A stretch of 42,028 nucleotides of DNA from Phycisphaerales bacterium UBA1926 (GTDB lineage: Bacteria > Planctomycetota > Phycisphaerae > Phycisphaerales > UBA1924), in assembly GCA_002337215.1 (NCBI GenBank), contig DDFO01000044.1:65529-107556 (forward strand), given 5' to 3'. Shown here piece after piece: positions 24,814-33,927 of this stretch (position 1 is the first letter of the stretch; the number at the start of each line of letters is the position of its first letter). Below the pieces are notes generated by a model. It was given only the letters and a program-made list of their open reading frames with translations. It was not told the origin of the DNA and made no database searches. The position numbers were made by a program, and so were the translations under genes.

Positions 24814-25371
24814 TCACCGCAGCGACAGGAATGTCTCGGACTCGTTTTTTCGGACCGTGACGCCGTCCTCGTGAACGCGGAGCAGTGTCATGCCGTCGAT
24901 TGTCTGGCCGGCGCGGATGGGATTCCCGTCGATCACGGCGATGCCGCCGTTCGACGCGTTCAGGACCATGGTCACACGCCCGGCGGGGGCGGCGGGCCTT
25001 GAAGACGCCTCGGCCCTCGTCGGTCCGGCGAGAAGTTCGGCGATCGGATCGCCGCCGTCCGCCTCGTTCTCGGCTGTCGCCGATGCCAGGGCGGGCATGA
25101 ACGAGGCGAGCCCGAACAGATCGGGGCTTGCCTCGCCGGGCGTGACGCCCTCGTCGGTGGCGAGTGTTTCGAGAAGGCCCTGCAACGCGTTCGGATCGCC
25201 CGATTCGAGCGACGACGCGATCGTCTGGATTTTTTTGACTTCCGCGACGACACCGCTGAGCTCTCCGAGCCCGGCCGAGGCCTTGGAAAGGAGCGTCTGA
25301 TCGGCGAGCATCGCCATACCGGCGACGCCCGCGATCCCGAGCAGCAAGAATTTTCGTGAAGGCATCCCCAT
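24814..25371 (-). CDS. GspB-like secretion accessory protein
   Basis: The protein has 185 residues. A short N-terminal membrane helix (FLLLGIAGVAGMAMLAD, about residues 8-24) is followed by a helical periplasmic part. The end is characteristic: NPIRAGQTIDGMTLLRVHEDGVTVRKNESETFLSLR matches the C-terminal domain of GspB/PulB-type proteins ('G..v.GL.l..I..dGV.l..g....L'). These pair with GspA or stabilise the secretin and inner-membrane platform. The start is uncertain: ATG 25371, 25365 and 25383 are all in frame, and none has a strong ribosome site. PilO ends 66 bases upstream. Confidence 0.6.
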   Translation of the reverse strand: MGMPSRKFLLLGIAGVAGMAMLADQTLLSKASAGLGELSGVVAEVKKIQTIASSLESGDPNALQGLLETLATDEGVTPGEASPDLFGLASFMPALASATAENEADGGDPIAELLAGPTRAEASSRPAAPAGRVTMVLNASNGGIAVIDGNPIRAGQTIDGMTLLRVHEDGVTVRKNESETFLSLR

Positions 25372-25437
25372 GGGGAACACCATCAGATTCAGGTGCTCGG
25401 ATGCCACCCTGATCGGAGGGATGATCCCCCGAGACGG

Positions 25438-25983
25438 TCAGTTTGTGAGGGTGATCCACTCTGCGCGGATCAGTGTGTTCAGCATCCCGGATTCGTCGGG
25501 CTCACGGATCTCCAGGCTCGTCAGTTCCAGGTCGGGCGACGACGCGTGCAGGTCGTGGAGGTATCGGGCGATGGCATCGATCGGCGCCCTGGTGCTGAGC
25601 TCGATCGGGGTCCGTGTGTATCGGTCCCCGCGCTCGGGCTCCCCCGGCAGGATCGTCTGGACCGCGAGCCCGTGGGCTTCCGTGTCGTCAACGATCTGCG
25701 CGATGCGCTGGTTGAGGTCGTGCTCGGCTTTCAGATGGTCGGGCAGTTGCTCGCTCTCCTGCTCGCTGCGGCGGAGGCGCGTCCTCGTCTCTCGCAGAAC
25801 GCTGACCGCGTGGTCGGTCTCCGCTCGCAGTTCGATGAGATGGCTTTCTCGTGCGGCCCGCTCGCGTTTTTCCGTGATCGCCGGCGCGGCAGCGAGGAGC
25901 ACGACCGCGGCGAGCACGCCCGCGGCGCACAGGCCGCCGATTGCGTCGATTTTGAAGACCGATGGGTCGGTGATCCCGCTCAT
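25438..25983 (-). CDS. pilO: PilO/GspM-like assembly platform protein
   Basis: The protein has 181 residues. One N-terminal membrane helix (IGGLCAAGVLAAVVLLAAAPAI, about 14-35) is followed by a long coiled coil (REHLIELRAETDHAVSVLRETRTRLRRSEQESEQL) and a small ferredoxin-like domain (RAPIDAIARYLHDLHASSPDLELTSLEIREP). This is the layout of PilO, which joins PilN and PilM beneath the secretin in the type IV pilus and type II secretion machines. Its ATG overlaps the PilN stop by four bases (ATGA). Confidence 0.78.
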   Translation of the reverse strand: MSGITDPSVFKIDAIGGLCAAGVLAAVVLLAAAPAITEKRERAARESHLIELRAETDHAVSVLRETRTRLRRSEQESEQLPDHLKAEHDLNQRIAQIVDDTEAHGLAVQTILPGEPERGDRYTRTPIELSTRAPIDAIARYLHDLHASSPDLELTSLEIREPDESGMLNTLIRAEWITLTN

Positions 25984-26561
25984 CCGTTCTCCTCCTCCGG
26001 CGGCGGTGCCGGCTCCTCGCCGATCCGGCACGCGATCGCGAAGGTGTAGGTTCCCGCGTCGGTTCGATTGCTGCGGACGAGCGTCGTGCTCGCGAAGACG
26101 CCGGAGCGTTCGAGGGCGAGCAGGAATCGCGTCACCGCGTTCTGGGAGCGTGCGGCGCCCGCGAGGGCCACCGAGTACACGTCCGCGCTGTCGCCGCGTT
26201 CGAGCACGAAACCCTCCAGTGCGATCTCGTCGGCACCGATCCGTGAGATGTAGGCGAGCAGGATGCTCCAGTCGGGGTGTTGCGTCGCCTCGGCGTGGGC
26301 GACCAGACGCGATTCGATTCGCGTGAGCTCGGCGGCAAGCGTGATTTGCTCCTCGACGATGGAATCGAGGCGGGCCTGCGCCGCGTCGGTCGCCTGCATC
26401 GCGCTGGATTCCGACCGCTGGAGTTGCGAACGCGTCGCGGCGATCGCGGTACCCCCGAGCAGCAACCCGACCGCATTGATCGCGATCCAGACATTTTTTC
26501 GGCTGCGCTGCCGGCGGGCGATCCGCCGCGGCACAGGCATGAATGAGATGGCGTGGTTCAT
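25980..26561 (-). CDS. pilN: PilN-like assembly platform protein
   Basis: The protein has 193 residues. A short basic N-terminus (RRIARRQRSRKN) is followed by a membrane helix (VWIAINAVGLLLGGTAIAA, about 24-42), a coiled coil (LARLDSIVEEQITLAAELTRIESRLV) and a small globular C-terminal domain (LAYISRIGADEIALEGFVLERGDSADVYSVALAGAARSQNAVTRFLLALERSG). This is the PilN/GspL-C arrangement. Its start overlaps the PilM stop by four bases. With PilM and PilO it forms the inner-membrane platform. Confidence 0.82.
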   Translation of the reverse strand: MNHAISFMPVPRRIARRQRSRKNVWIAINAVGLLLGGTAIAATRSQLQRSESSAMQATDAAQARLDSIVEEQITLAAELTRIESRLVAHAEATQHPDWSILLAYISRIGADEIALEGFVLERGDSADVYSVALAGAARSQNAVTRFLLALERSGVFASTTLVRSNRTDAGTYTFAIACRIGEEPAPPPEEENG

Positions 26562-27589
26562 GCGGCCGCCTTCCCGTGAGCGTGTGCTTCGGCATTGATA
26601 TCTTCTGCGTCTTCCGAGGGGATCGCCCTGGAACCGCTCGACGCGAGCGCCCCGGCGATGCCGATGCCCGCACTGATATCCACAAGACCCGCCGGCTCGG
26701 CGCGGCCCACGATCCGGATGAGATCTTCGCGGACGCCGGGCACGACCGAGCCGCCGCCCAGCACGATGAGCGTTGAAGGCACTTCTTCGTCGTTGCAGCC
26801 CTCCAGGTACTCGACCGACGATCTGATCTCGGCGCCCACACTGGCGCGGTACCGCTTGAGGAGCGTCTCAAACTCGGGTTCGGCGAGCGGGCTCGAGTCT
26901 CCTTCGATGAGCGCGTCACGGAGTGCGTCGCCCAGCGACTCGGCGAGCCACCGTTCGGAGCCAACGAGCGCACCCAGGCCCGCGCTGGAGACGGCCCGGA
27001 TGAACCGGACCTCCCCGCGTCGTGCGGTGAGGATCGTGGCATCGGACCACCCCAGGTCGACAACCGCGACGGTCGCGGCCGAGCCGTTGCTCGTCGCGAG
27101 CGCCGCGTACGCGGTGGACTGGCTGTGCAGGGCGACGGGATCGAATCCCTGGGCTTCGATAAGGTCGAGCAGCGAGTTCGCGGATTGATGGGTGCACAGT
27201 TCCGTCACCGCGCGTGCACCGGAGGCGTGCCGCGGGGGTTGCGGCGATTCGTGCCAGCGGAACTCGAACGAACCCGGTAGGAGCTCGCGCTGCCGGCACA
27301 GTTCGGACTGGGCAATCTGCTCGATCGGGGCGCCCGAATCGAGAGGCGGGAGATCGAGCGTGACCCGTTGGATCATCGATTTTGGGGCCCCGAGGACAAT
27401 GCGCGATCCCATGAAGCCGCGTCGGTAGAGGACGCCGCGCAGGTGCACAATGTCCGTCTCGTTGATCGGCAGTGAAGGGTCCTGCCGCGCGATATCCGCT
27501 GCGGCGACGACACCGCCTCCCGGGTCGAACTGCACGGCCTTGATCGAGTGGGCGCCGAGATCGACCCCGATCGGAGGGCAGCGTTTCAT
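26558..27589 (-). CDS. pilM: PilM-like actin-fold ATPase
   Basis: The protein has 343 residues. The actin-fold phosphate-1 motif is IGVDLGAHSIKAVQF (about 7-21), phosphate-2 VAVVDLGWSDATIL, and the adenosine motif STLIVLGGGSVVPGV. SELCRQRELLPGSFEFRWHE and LARSVGAEIRSSVEYLEG are family landmarks. It binds the PilN N-terminus on the cytoplasmic face. The length is typical. It overlaps GspF by four bases and PilN by four bases. Confidence 0.88.
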   Translation of the reverse strand: MKRCPPIGVDLGAHSIKAVQFDPGGGVVAAADIARQDPSLPINETDIVHLRGVLYRRGFMGSRIVLGAPKSMIQRVTLDLPPLDSGAPIEQIAQSELCRQRELLPGSFEFRWHESPQPPRHASGARAVTELCTHQSANSLLDLIEAQGFDPVALHSQSTAYAALATSNGSAATVAVVDLGWSDATILTARRGEVRFIRAVSSAGLGALVGSERWLAESLGDALRDALIEGDSSPLAEPEFETLLKRYRASVGAEIRSSVEYLEGCNDEEVPSTLIVLGGGSVVPGVREDLIRIVGRAEPAGLVDISAGIGIAGALASSGSRAIPSEDAEDINAEAHAHGKAAA

Positions 27590-28824
27590 TTGGGGCCTCC
27601 TGCCGAAGCGGTGAGATCGAAGAGCGGCAAGAAGAGCGAGAGGGCGACAAACCCGACGACGACGCCGAGCACAACGAGGATGATCGGTTCGATCAGAGAC
27701 GTCAGCGACTTGACCGCGGTCTCGTTGTCCTCATCCATGAAGACGCTCAGCCCGGTGAGGGCTTCACCGAGCCTGCCGGTTTGCTCGCCGTTGCGGACGG
27801 TCTCCGCGAATGCGGGCGAGATGAGCTTGTTGTTTGTGAACACGCGGGCGAGATCCTCGCCCGTTGTTACCTTCGCGCTCGCGCTGGTGAGCAGCTCACG
27901 ATAGAGCGAGTTTCCGCACGCCTGGCGCGTCAGTTCGAGAGCCTCGAGCAGCTTGACGTGGCTCGTCAGGAGCGTGCCGAGAAGGCGGGCGATGCGGGCG
28001 AGACTGAGCGAACGGGCGACCGGACCGAGCACCGGGAGCGTGACCATCGCTCGATCCGCGAACCGGCGGCCGGCCGGTTTCGAGAGCGCGAAGAAGATGG
28101 CGATCGGAACGCCGACGACGACCGGAACGATGACAAACCACCACGCGCGGATCATGTCGCCCAGCATCAGCAGGAACGCGGTCGTCGAAGGGAGCTTGGC
28201 GTCGAGCGATTCGAACATGCCCGCGAACCGTGGCACGACGAAGACGAGCATGACGACGATCACGATGAAGGACACCATGATCAGCAGGCAGGGGTAGAGC
28301 ATCGCGCCCATGACCGTCTGCATGGTTTTCTGGCGCTGTCGCGCGATGCCGCCGAGCCGCTTGAGCATCTCGGGCATGTTGCCCGCGCTCTCACCCGCGG
28401 CGATCAGGCTGTGGGTCAGCGCGTCGAACTCCACCGGGTGCTCCATCATCGCCTCGGCGAGGGAGGAACCCTGTTCGACGCGTTCGCGGAGATCGCGGAG
28501 GATCGCCTTCCACTCGTCATCCGAGGCCTGCCGCTCGACTGCAGACAACGCCTGCACCAGGGGTGTTCCCGTCGAGACAAGCACGGAGAGCTGCCGGCTG
28601 AACTCGCAGAGGCGGCTCAGCCGCTTCATGATCTTCCAGGGCGCCCGGGCGCCGCCGCGGCGCGCGTCTTCGTCGGCCGCCTCGGACCCGGCCTTTGTGA
28701 GCTCGGTGACGAAAAGGCCCTGCCTCGACAGTTTCTCGCGTGCCTCGTCGGACGACGCCGCCTCGACCTGCCCCCGCTTGACCGTGCCGCTGGATTCGTA
28801 TCCCTGATAGCTGTACTTGTTCAC
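27586..28824 (-). CDS. GspF/PilC inner-membrane platform protein
   Basis: The protein has 412 residues, close to the family norm. It begins MNKYSYQGYESSGTVKRGQVEAASSDEAREKLSRQGLFV, the N-terminal domain of PilC/GspF. Two T2SSF domains follow: first FSRQLSVLVSTGTPLVQAL to ALMEHPVEFDALTHSLIAAGESAGNMPEMLKRL, and second ARIARLLGTLLTSHVKLLEALELTRQACGN to FAETVRNGEQTGRLGEAL. Three membrane helices are seen (about 165-190, 215-240 and 380-400). It transmits ATPase motion to the pseudopilus. The four-base overlaps with GspE and PilM indicate coupled translation. Confidence 0.93.
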   Translation of the reverse strand: MNKYSYQGYESSGTVKRGQVEAASSDEAREKLSRQGLFVTELTKAGSEAADEDARRGGARAPWKIMKRLSRLCEFSRQLSVLVSTGTPLVQALSAVERQASDDEWKAILRDLRERVEQGSSLAEAMMEHPVEFDALTHSLIAAGESAGNMPEMLKRLGGIARQRQKTMQTVMGAMLYPCLLIMVSFIVIVVMLVFVVPRFAGMFESLDAKLPSTTAFLLMLGDMIRAWWFVIVPVVVGVPIAIFFALSKPAGRRFADRAMVTLPVLGPVARSLSLARIARLLGTLLTSHVKLLEALELTRQACGNSLYRELLTSASAKVTTGEDLARVFTNNKLISPAFAETVRNGEQTGRLGEALTGLSVFMDEDNETAVKSLTSLIEPIILVVLGVVVGFVALSLFLPLFDLTASAGGPK

Positions 28825-30602
28825 GCGGCGGCCCTCCCGCTGTCGATGCCATCGGTCGGCACGGCCGGCGCCGGCGGGATCGCCTCGGCCTCCATGTCGT
28901 CCTCGCCCCGCGTGACCCGCAGGACTTCTTCGAGACTTGTCATGCCGTTCAGCGAGACGAGCACACCCTCTTCACGCAGGCTCTTGCCACCTCCCCGATG
29001 GTGGATCTCACGGATCGCCGAGGTCTCGGCATCCGCCGTGATCGCGCGACGCATCTCGTCGCACACTTCGAGAACCTCGTAGATGCCGGTCCGGCCCTTG
29101 AAGCCGGAGTTGTGGCACTGCTGGCAGCCGGTTCCGTGACGGAACGAGCCCGACCGCTTCGGATCGAGACGAGCCTCCATGAGCACCTTCTCGGGCGGGT
29201 AGTACGAGGTCACACACGACTGGCACGCCGTCCGCGCGAGCCGCTGGGCGACGACGCCGTTCAGCGAACTCGCGATCAGGTACGACTCGATGGACATGTC
29301 GCGCAGGCGGGCGATCGTGCCCGGGGCGTCGTTGGTGTGGATCGTCGCGAGCACGAGGTGGCCCGTGAGCGCGGCCTGCACGGCGACGCGGGCCGTCACC
29401 TCGTCGCGGACCTCGCCGACCATGATGATGTCGGGGTCCTGGCGGAGGATCGACCGCAGCGCACGGGCAAACGTCAGCCCGATCTGCTCGTTCACCTGGA
29501 TCTGGTTGACCATGTCGAGCTGATATTCGACGGGGTCTTCGACGGTGAGGATGTTGCTCTCCGCGCTCCGCAGCAGATCGAGCGCCGAGTAGAGCGTCGT
29601 CGTCTTGCCGCTGCCGGTCGGTCCGGTGACGAGCACCATGCCGTGCGGCTGACGGAGCGATTTGACCAGCTTGCCAAGGGGCTCCTCCCGCAGGCCCAGC
29701 TCGTTCATATCGACGTGCAGGTTGCTCTTGTCGAGCACGCGGACCACGAGCTTCTCGCCAAGCAGCGTCGGCATGCTCGAGACACGGAGATCGATCTCCC
29801 GGCTCTCGGCGACGATCCGCACGCGTCCCTCCTGCGGGAGCCGCTTCTCGGCGATGTCCATCTTCCCGATGACCTTCACCCGGCTCACGATGGCCGAGTG
29901 CATGCCGGGAGGCGGACGCATCAGGTCCCGCAGCATTCCGTCGATGCGGTACCGGATCCTGGTTCCGCGCTGGCTCGGCTCGATGTGGATGTCGCTTGCC
30001 CCGTCCCGCACAGCGGTCAGCAGCGCGACGTTGACGAGGTTGACGATCGGGCTCCCGTCGACCATGTGGTCGAGGTCCGTCGCGTCGTGTTCGTCGATAG
30101 CCTCGCGCTCGACGACCTCGACATCCGATTCTGTCAGCGATGTCAGGAACTCATCGACATCGACGTTCTCGCCAGAGTATTTGCGAACAAACTCGAGGAT
30201 GTCGCTCTCGAGTGCCAGCACGGGCTGGATGTTCTGATCGGTCAGGCTGGCGAGTCGGTCGATCGCGGGAAGGCTCTTGGGGTCCGCCATCGCGACCGTC
30301 AGCGTTCCGCGGACACGGAACATCGGGATGCAGCGCAGACGCTCGCACTCTTCCTGGCCGATCAGCTTGACCAGCGTTGGGTCGATCAGGCCGTGCCGCA
30401 GCCGGCAGCCGGGCACACCCTGAACCGCCGCCAGTGCCTGCACCAGCGCGCCGGGTGTGACGATCCCCTGCTCGACGAGCAGTTCGCCGACGCGGCGCCC
30501 CGTGGTCCGCTGCTCCGCGAGCGCGCGGCGCAGCTGCTCCTCGCTGACCGCGCCGGACGCGACCAGAGCATCGCCGATTCGGACGCGCCCGTCGCCGCTC
30601 AC
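28821..30602 (-). CDS. GspE/PilB-type assembly ATPase
   Basis: The protein has 593 residues. An N-terminal MshEN-like domain (about 1-150, GDALVASGAVSEEQLRRAL) is followed by the ATPase core. The core has Walker A GPTGSGKTTT (337-346), the Asp box with DIIMVGEVRD (401-410), a His box region (TGHLVLATIHTNDA) and a four-Cys metal site (C460, C463, C493, C496). It is the hexameric extension motor that powers pseudopilin assembly from the cytoplasmic face. The C-terminal 50 residues form an extra Pro/Ala-rich tail. Its ATG overlaps the STAS stop by four bases. Confidence 0.95.
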   Translation of the reverse strand: MSGDGRVRIGDALVASGAVSEEQLRRALAEQRTTGRRVGELLVEQGIVTPGALVQALAAVQGVPGCRLRHGLIDPTLVKLIGQEECERLRCIPMFRVRGTLTVAMADPKSLPAIDRLASLTDQNIQPVLALESDILEFVRKYSGENVDVDEFLTSLTESDVEVVEREAIDEHDATDLDHMVDGSPIVNLVNVALLTAVRDGASDIHIEPSQRGTRIRYRIDGMLRDLMRPPPGMHSAIVSRVKVIGKMDIAEKRLPQEGRVRIVAESREIDLRVSSMPTLLGEKLVVRVLDKSNLHVDMNELGLREEPLGKLVKSLRQPHGMVLVTGPTGSGKTTTLYSALDLLRSAESNILTVEDPVEYQLDMVNQIQVNEQIGLTFARALRSILRQDPDIIMVGEVRDEVTARVAVQAALTGHLVLATIHTNDAPGTIARLRDMSIESYLIASSLNGVVAQRLARTACQSCVTSYYPPEKVLMEARLDPKRSGSFRHGTGCQQCHNSGFKGRTGIYEVLEVCDEMRRAITADAETSAIREIHHRGGGKSLREEGVLVSLNGMTSLEEVLRVTRGEDDMEAEAIPPAPAVPTDGIDSGRAAA

Positions 30603-30934
30603 AGATAGCTCCTTACCGCCGCGTTGATGTCGTCGAAGTACTCGAACGCCGACGCCGTGCGCGTGAGATCAAACGTCTCACGCAGTGTTTCGTTCACGTG
30701 CGAGACCTTCAGGCTCTGCCCCAGGTCCGCCATCCCATCACTCAGATCGAGCATCGCTTCGATGCCCGCGCTGTCGATGTACGAGATATCGCTCGCGTCG
30801 AGCACGCACTTGCCCATCGACGCGCTGATCGCCTTGCGGAACCGCTCGAGGAACACCTCCGCCTCGGTCTGCGTCAGCGGACCGCCCGGCCGGAACACGA
30901 CGACCGCTCCCTGTTTTTGCTCGCTGAAGTCCAT
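30599..30934 (-). CDS. STAS-domain protein (anti-sigma factor antagonist-like)
   Basis: The protein has 111 residues. The STAS fold is clear: GAVVVFRPGGPLTQTEAEVFLERF, then KCVLDASDISYIDSAGIEAML with the conserved DSxG (Asp54-Ser55). In SpoIIAA-like proteins that Ser is phosphorylated by a serine kinase and controls an anti-sigma factor. No serine kinase or sigma factor is nearby. It lies between the histidine kinase (9-base gap) and the GspE ATPase (4-base overlap), so it is a fixed part of this operon. It could bind the kinase or the secretion platform directly. Confidence 0.88.
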   Translation of the reverse strand: MDFSEQKQGAVVVFRPGGPLTQTEAEVFLERFRKAISASMGKCVLDASDISYIDSAGIEAMLDLSDGMADLGQSLKVSHVNETLRETFDLTRTASAFEYFDDINAAVRSYL

Positions 30935-30943
30935 GAGGTTCCC

Positions 30944-32695
30944 TTACGCCGCCTTCGCGTGTCCCCCCGCGGCACCCGCGGCCTGCGTGCCCCGCGGCAG
31001 CCGGACGGTGAAGGTGCTGCCCTCGTCCACCACCGAGTCGAGCGTGATCTCGCCCCCGTGCAGGCGGGCGATCTCGGCGGCGAGCGCGAGGCCCAGACCG
31101 GTACCGACGACGTTCGATTCCTTCGCGCTGCCGGCGCGGTAGAACTTCTCGAAGACCTTGGCCTGCTCGTCGGGAGCGATGCCGGGGCCCGTATCGCGCA
31201 CCTCCACGACCCATTCGTCCGCGTCTTGCGTGGATGTCACCGTGACGCTGCCCCCGTCCGGGGTGTACTTGATCGCGTTGCCGACGATGTTGTGCAGCAG
31301 CAGACCGATCTTTTCGCGATCGCCGAACACGGCCTCCAGCTTCGGGGGTTTGTTGACCGTGAACTCGATCGCCCGCTCCGCGGCCTGCATCTTGTAATCG
31401 GTCTCGAGGTTGTCGAGGAGCTTCGAGGGCGAGACGTCATCGATGTTCAGCGACATCGAAGCCGCCTCCATTTCCGAGACGCTGAGCATGTCGGTGACAA
31501 CCCGCTCCAGACGCCTCGCCTCCTGATTCACGATGTTCAGCGACATCGTGACCGTCGCGGGGTCATCGGCGCCCGCGTCGATCGCCTCCTCGGCCGCGAG
31601 CTTGATGTTCGTGAGCGGCGTCCGCAGCTCGTGCGTCGCCTGGGCAACGAACGAATCCCGCGCCGCGTCCGTAAGCCTCTGCTGCGTCACGTCTTCGACG
31701 AGCACGAGTACGTGCGCGCCGTCTGACTTGCGGAGCCCGCGGATGGCGACACGCAGGGTGTGCTCGCTCCCGGTTTCGCCGGCGGTAAATTCCTCGGACG
31801 CTCGCGGACGGACGCCCTCGGTGACCGAATCGATCGCGGCACGAGCCGGTTCGAGTGCGCCGATCAGATCGATCGGCTCGGCGATGACTTTTCGACGATC
31901 GACGCTCAGCATCGTCGCGGCCGCGCCGTTGCAGAACAGGACCCGTCCTCCCCGATCGAGCCCGATCAGGCCGTAGGGGACCGCGTCGAGCGTGCTCGTC
32001 GAGATATCCCCGCCGGGCACAAGTTCGTCGCGGCGATCATTTGAAGGTGTGTCTTCGTTGTCTTCCAGTGAATCCCGCGTCGCGATGATGCTGTTCCAGG
32101 ATTCCGCGGCCGGCCCGAACCGCGGTGCAATGGTCAGCATCGCAGGGTCGGTCTCTCCCGCCTCGATCGCGGCGAGCGCAGACCCGACGCGGCGCAGGCC
32201 GACGTTCCCGCGGTCCAGCCGGATCGCGGCGAACCCGCCGAGCACCACGACGCCGATCGCGATGAGCCCCGCGGTCGAGTAGCCCGCCCATCCGATGCCG
32301 CTCTCGACTTCGCTCTCGAGCACGAGAAAGCCCGTGCCCCCGTCGAGCGGAACCGAGGCGGAGACATACCCGGGGCGTTCGGCAGAGGGCGGCACCGGGG
32401 AACGCTGAAACTGCGCGTTCTCGATCCCTTCAACACTCGCGAGGGCGTTCTCGACGGCGATCTGATCGATCTCGCCGGACTCCGTTCGCGGTGCCGATAC
32501 GAGGGCGCTCTGCCCGGTCACCATGAGCCCGTCGCGGACGGCGCGGCGTGACACGCTCGCGTCGGCCTGCACCCAACCCGCGATCAGCACGACAACGGCG
32601 ACAAGGCCGCACGCCGCAGAGATCGTGGTCGCGGCGTACCAATCGCGCCAGACGGCGCTCATCGAAGGTGCGAGTCGGAGCGGGGTTTGTTTCAC
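30944..32695 (-). CDS. membrane sensor histidine kinase
   Basis: The protein has 583 residues. Membrane helices at about 21-43 and 139-160 flank a ~95-residue periplasmic sensor. A HAMP-like linker and a PAS-like region (about 225-345; VPYGLIGLDRGGRVLFCNGAAA) follow. The H-box is ATHELRTPLTN with His355. The N-box NIVGNAIKYTPDGG, the G1 box VRDTGPGIAPDE and the G2 box GTGLGLALAAE are intact. The start is taken as GTG 32695 because GGGAG lies eight bases before it; the ATG at 32722 has no ribosome site. It is first in the operon with STAS and GspE. No response regulator is adjacent; separate receivers sit at 7783-8217 and 19250-19645. Confidence 0.92.
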   Translation of the reverse strand: MKQTPLRLAPSMSAVWRDWYAATTISAACGLVAVVVLIAGWVQADASVSRRAVRDGLMVTGQSALVSAPRTESGEIDQIAVENALASVEGIENAQFQRSPVPPSAERPGYVSASVPLDGGTGFLVLESEVESGIGWAGYSTAGLIAIGVVVLGGFAAIRLDRGNVGLRRVGSALAAIEAGETDPAMLTIAPRFGPAAESWNSIIATRDSLEDNEDTPSNDRRDELVPGGDISTSTLDAVPYGLIGLDRGGRVLFCNGAAATMLSVDRRKVIAEPIDLIGALEPARAAIDSVTEGVRPRASEEFTAGETGSEHTLRVAIRGLRKSDGAHVLVLVEDVTQQRLTDAARDSFVAQATHELRTPLTNIKLAAEEAIDAGADDPATVTMSLNIVNQEARRLERVVTDMLSVSEMEAASMSLNIDDVSPSKLLDNLETDYKMQAAERAIEFTVNKPPKLEAVFGDREKIGLLLHNIVGNAIKYTPDGGSVTVTSTQDADEWVVEVRDTGPGIAPDEQAKVFEKFYRAGSAKESNVVGTGLGLALAAEIARLHGGEITLDSVVDEGSTFTVRLPRGTQAAGAAGGHAKAA

Positions 32696-32989
32696 AACTG
32701 AGTCTCCCGGGATGGGTTCCATCGGGGGGGCTATCGGTCGGCGGACCTGCGGGCAGAAGCACCGTTCAACGCGGGGCAGGCGGATCGACCGTCTCCACCC
32801 GCACAACCCGACCCCGGCGGGTTATCGAGACGGCGATCCGCGTTTCCTGCGCACGCAGTTCGGATTCCCTCGCATCGCGCCGCGCCTCCGCCTGCATGGA
32901 TTCATCCCCCGATGCCGGGTGCTGCCGGGTGCTGACGGATGCCGCCGGACTCGCGCCCGCATGGGGTAGACGTTCGCTAACCTCCATCG
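32696..32989. other. divergent gap between the histidine kinase and the UbiA-like gene
   Basis: This 294-base region must hold the promoters of both neighbours. Short GGTGCTGCCGGGTGCTG-type repeats occur near 32919-32940. An open frame on the minus strand (32766-32897, 43 codons, starting MQAEARRDARESELRAQ) has GC-rich third positions and a G-rich tract eight bases before its ATG. It could be a small gene ahead of the kinase, but I see no independent support for it. Confidence 0.4.
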
Positions 32990-33925
32990 GTGATCAGGCC
33001 ACTGCTCGAATCCGCCCGCGTCAGCAACCTGCCGACGGTCTGGACAAACGTCCTCGTCGGGACCGCCGCTGTTGGTCACGCCGGCGACGCCGACTCTGTC
33101 GCGCTGCTCCGTCCGCTGCTCGTGGCGACGCTCGCGGTGTCGCTGTTCTACACCGGGGGCATGCTGCTCAACGACGCCGTGGATGCCGATTGGGACCGGG
33201 AACACAAGCCGGACCGTCCCATCCCACGCGGGAAACTCTCGCGACGGTTCGCAACCTGGGCCGCGGCTGCGACCATCGTCGGGGGCGTGCTCACGCCGCT
33301 GCTGATCGGCCTCGTCCATCCCGGGAACCGCGTTCCGTTCTTCACGACGGCTGCCTGGCTCATCATCCTGATTGTCGCCTACGACCTGCTCCACAAGAAA
33401 TCGGCATGGACGTCGTTGCTGATGGGAGCGTGCCGCGGAACGGTCTACTTGTTCGCCGCTTCCATCGCGATGGGGTCGGGCGACCCCGCGGGAGCCGGGG
33501 CGACAGATGCTCTGGCGGCACTCGTCCGCGTCACCGAGGCCGCGATCACGCCGGCCCGTGCCATCCTGTTCTACATCGTGCTGGTCACGCTCGCCGCGCG
33601 CCGGGAAGACATCGCAGGAGCGCGTCTGGGTCGTATTTGGGGGTTCCTCCTTCCGCTGCCCTATCTGATCGCTGCGATCGCGTACCGTCCCGACCGCCTG
33701 CTCTGGACGATCTTCGTCGCGGCCGCGTTTGTTGGGTGGACCTTCCGCAACGCCCGCGTCGCGAGCCAGGGTCGGATTCCGCAGGCCGTCGCCGGCTGGC
33801 TCGCCGGCATCTGCCTCGCTGACGCCACCCTGCTCATGCTGCTCGATCGACTCGATCTCGCGGCGATCGCCGTCGGGTGCTGGCTGCTGACGATCATTCT
33901 GCAACGAACCGTCCCGGGGACCTGA
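32990..33925 (+). CDS. UbiA-type prenyltransferase (EboC-like)
   Basis: The protein has 311 residues with eight to nine predicted membrane helices. The first Asp-rich motif is NDAVDADWDREHKPDRPIPRG (NDxxDxxxD form), which binds the prenyl diphosphate via Mg. The second motif is replaced by ARREDIAGARLG. This is a UbiA-family prenyltransferase. The Leu-Leu-Asn-Asp-Ala-Val-Asp-Ala-Asp form and the neighbour suggest the EboC branch rather than ubiquinone or chlorophyll synthesis. The start is GTG 32990. The phosphodiesterase-like gene begins two bases after the stop. Confidence 0.85.
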   Translation: MIRPLLESARVSNLPTVWTNVLVGTAAVGHAGDADSVALLRPLLVATLAVSLFYTGGMLLNDAVDADWDREHKPDRPIPRGKLSRRFATWAAAATIVGGVLTPLLIGLVHPGNRVPFFTTAAWLIILIVAYDLLHKKSAWTSLLMGACRGTVYLFAASIAMGSGDPAGAGATDALAALVRVTEAAITPARAILFYIVLVTLAARREDIAGARLGRIWGFLLPLPYLIAAIAYRPDRLLWTIFVAAAFVGWTFRNARVASQGRIPQAVAGWLAGICLADATLLMLLDRLDLAAIAVGCWLLTIILQRTVPGT

Positions 33926-33927
33926 CC

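Noticed and set aside
28998..30608. A 536-codon open frame on the plus strand
   Set aside because: It is antisense to the GspE ATPase with all its motifs, and has no domain of its own.
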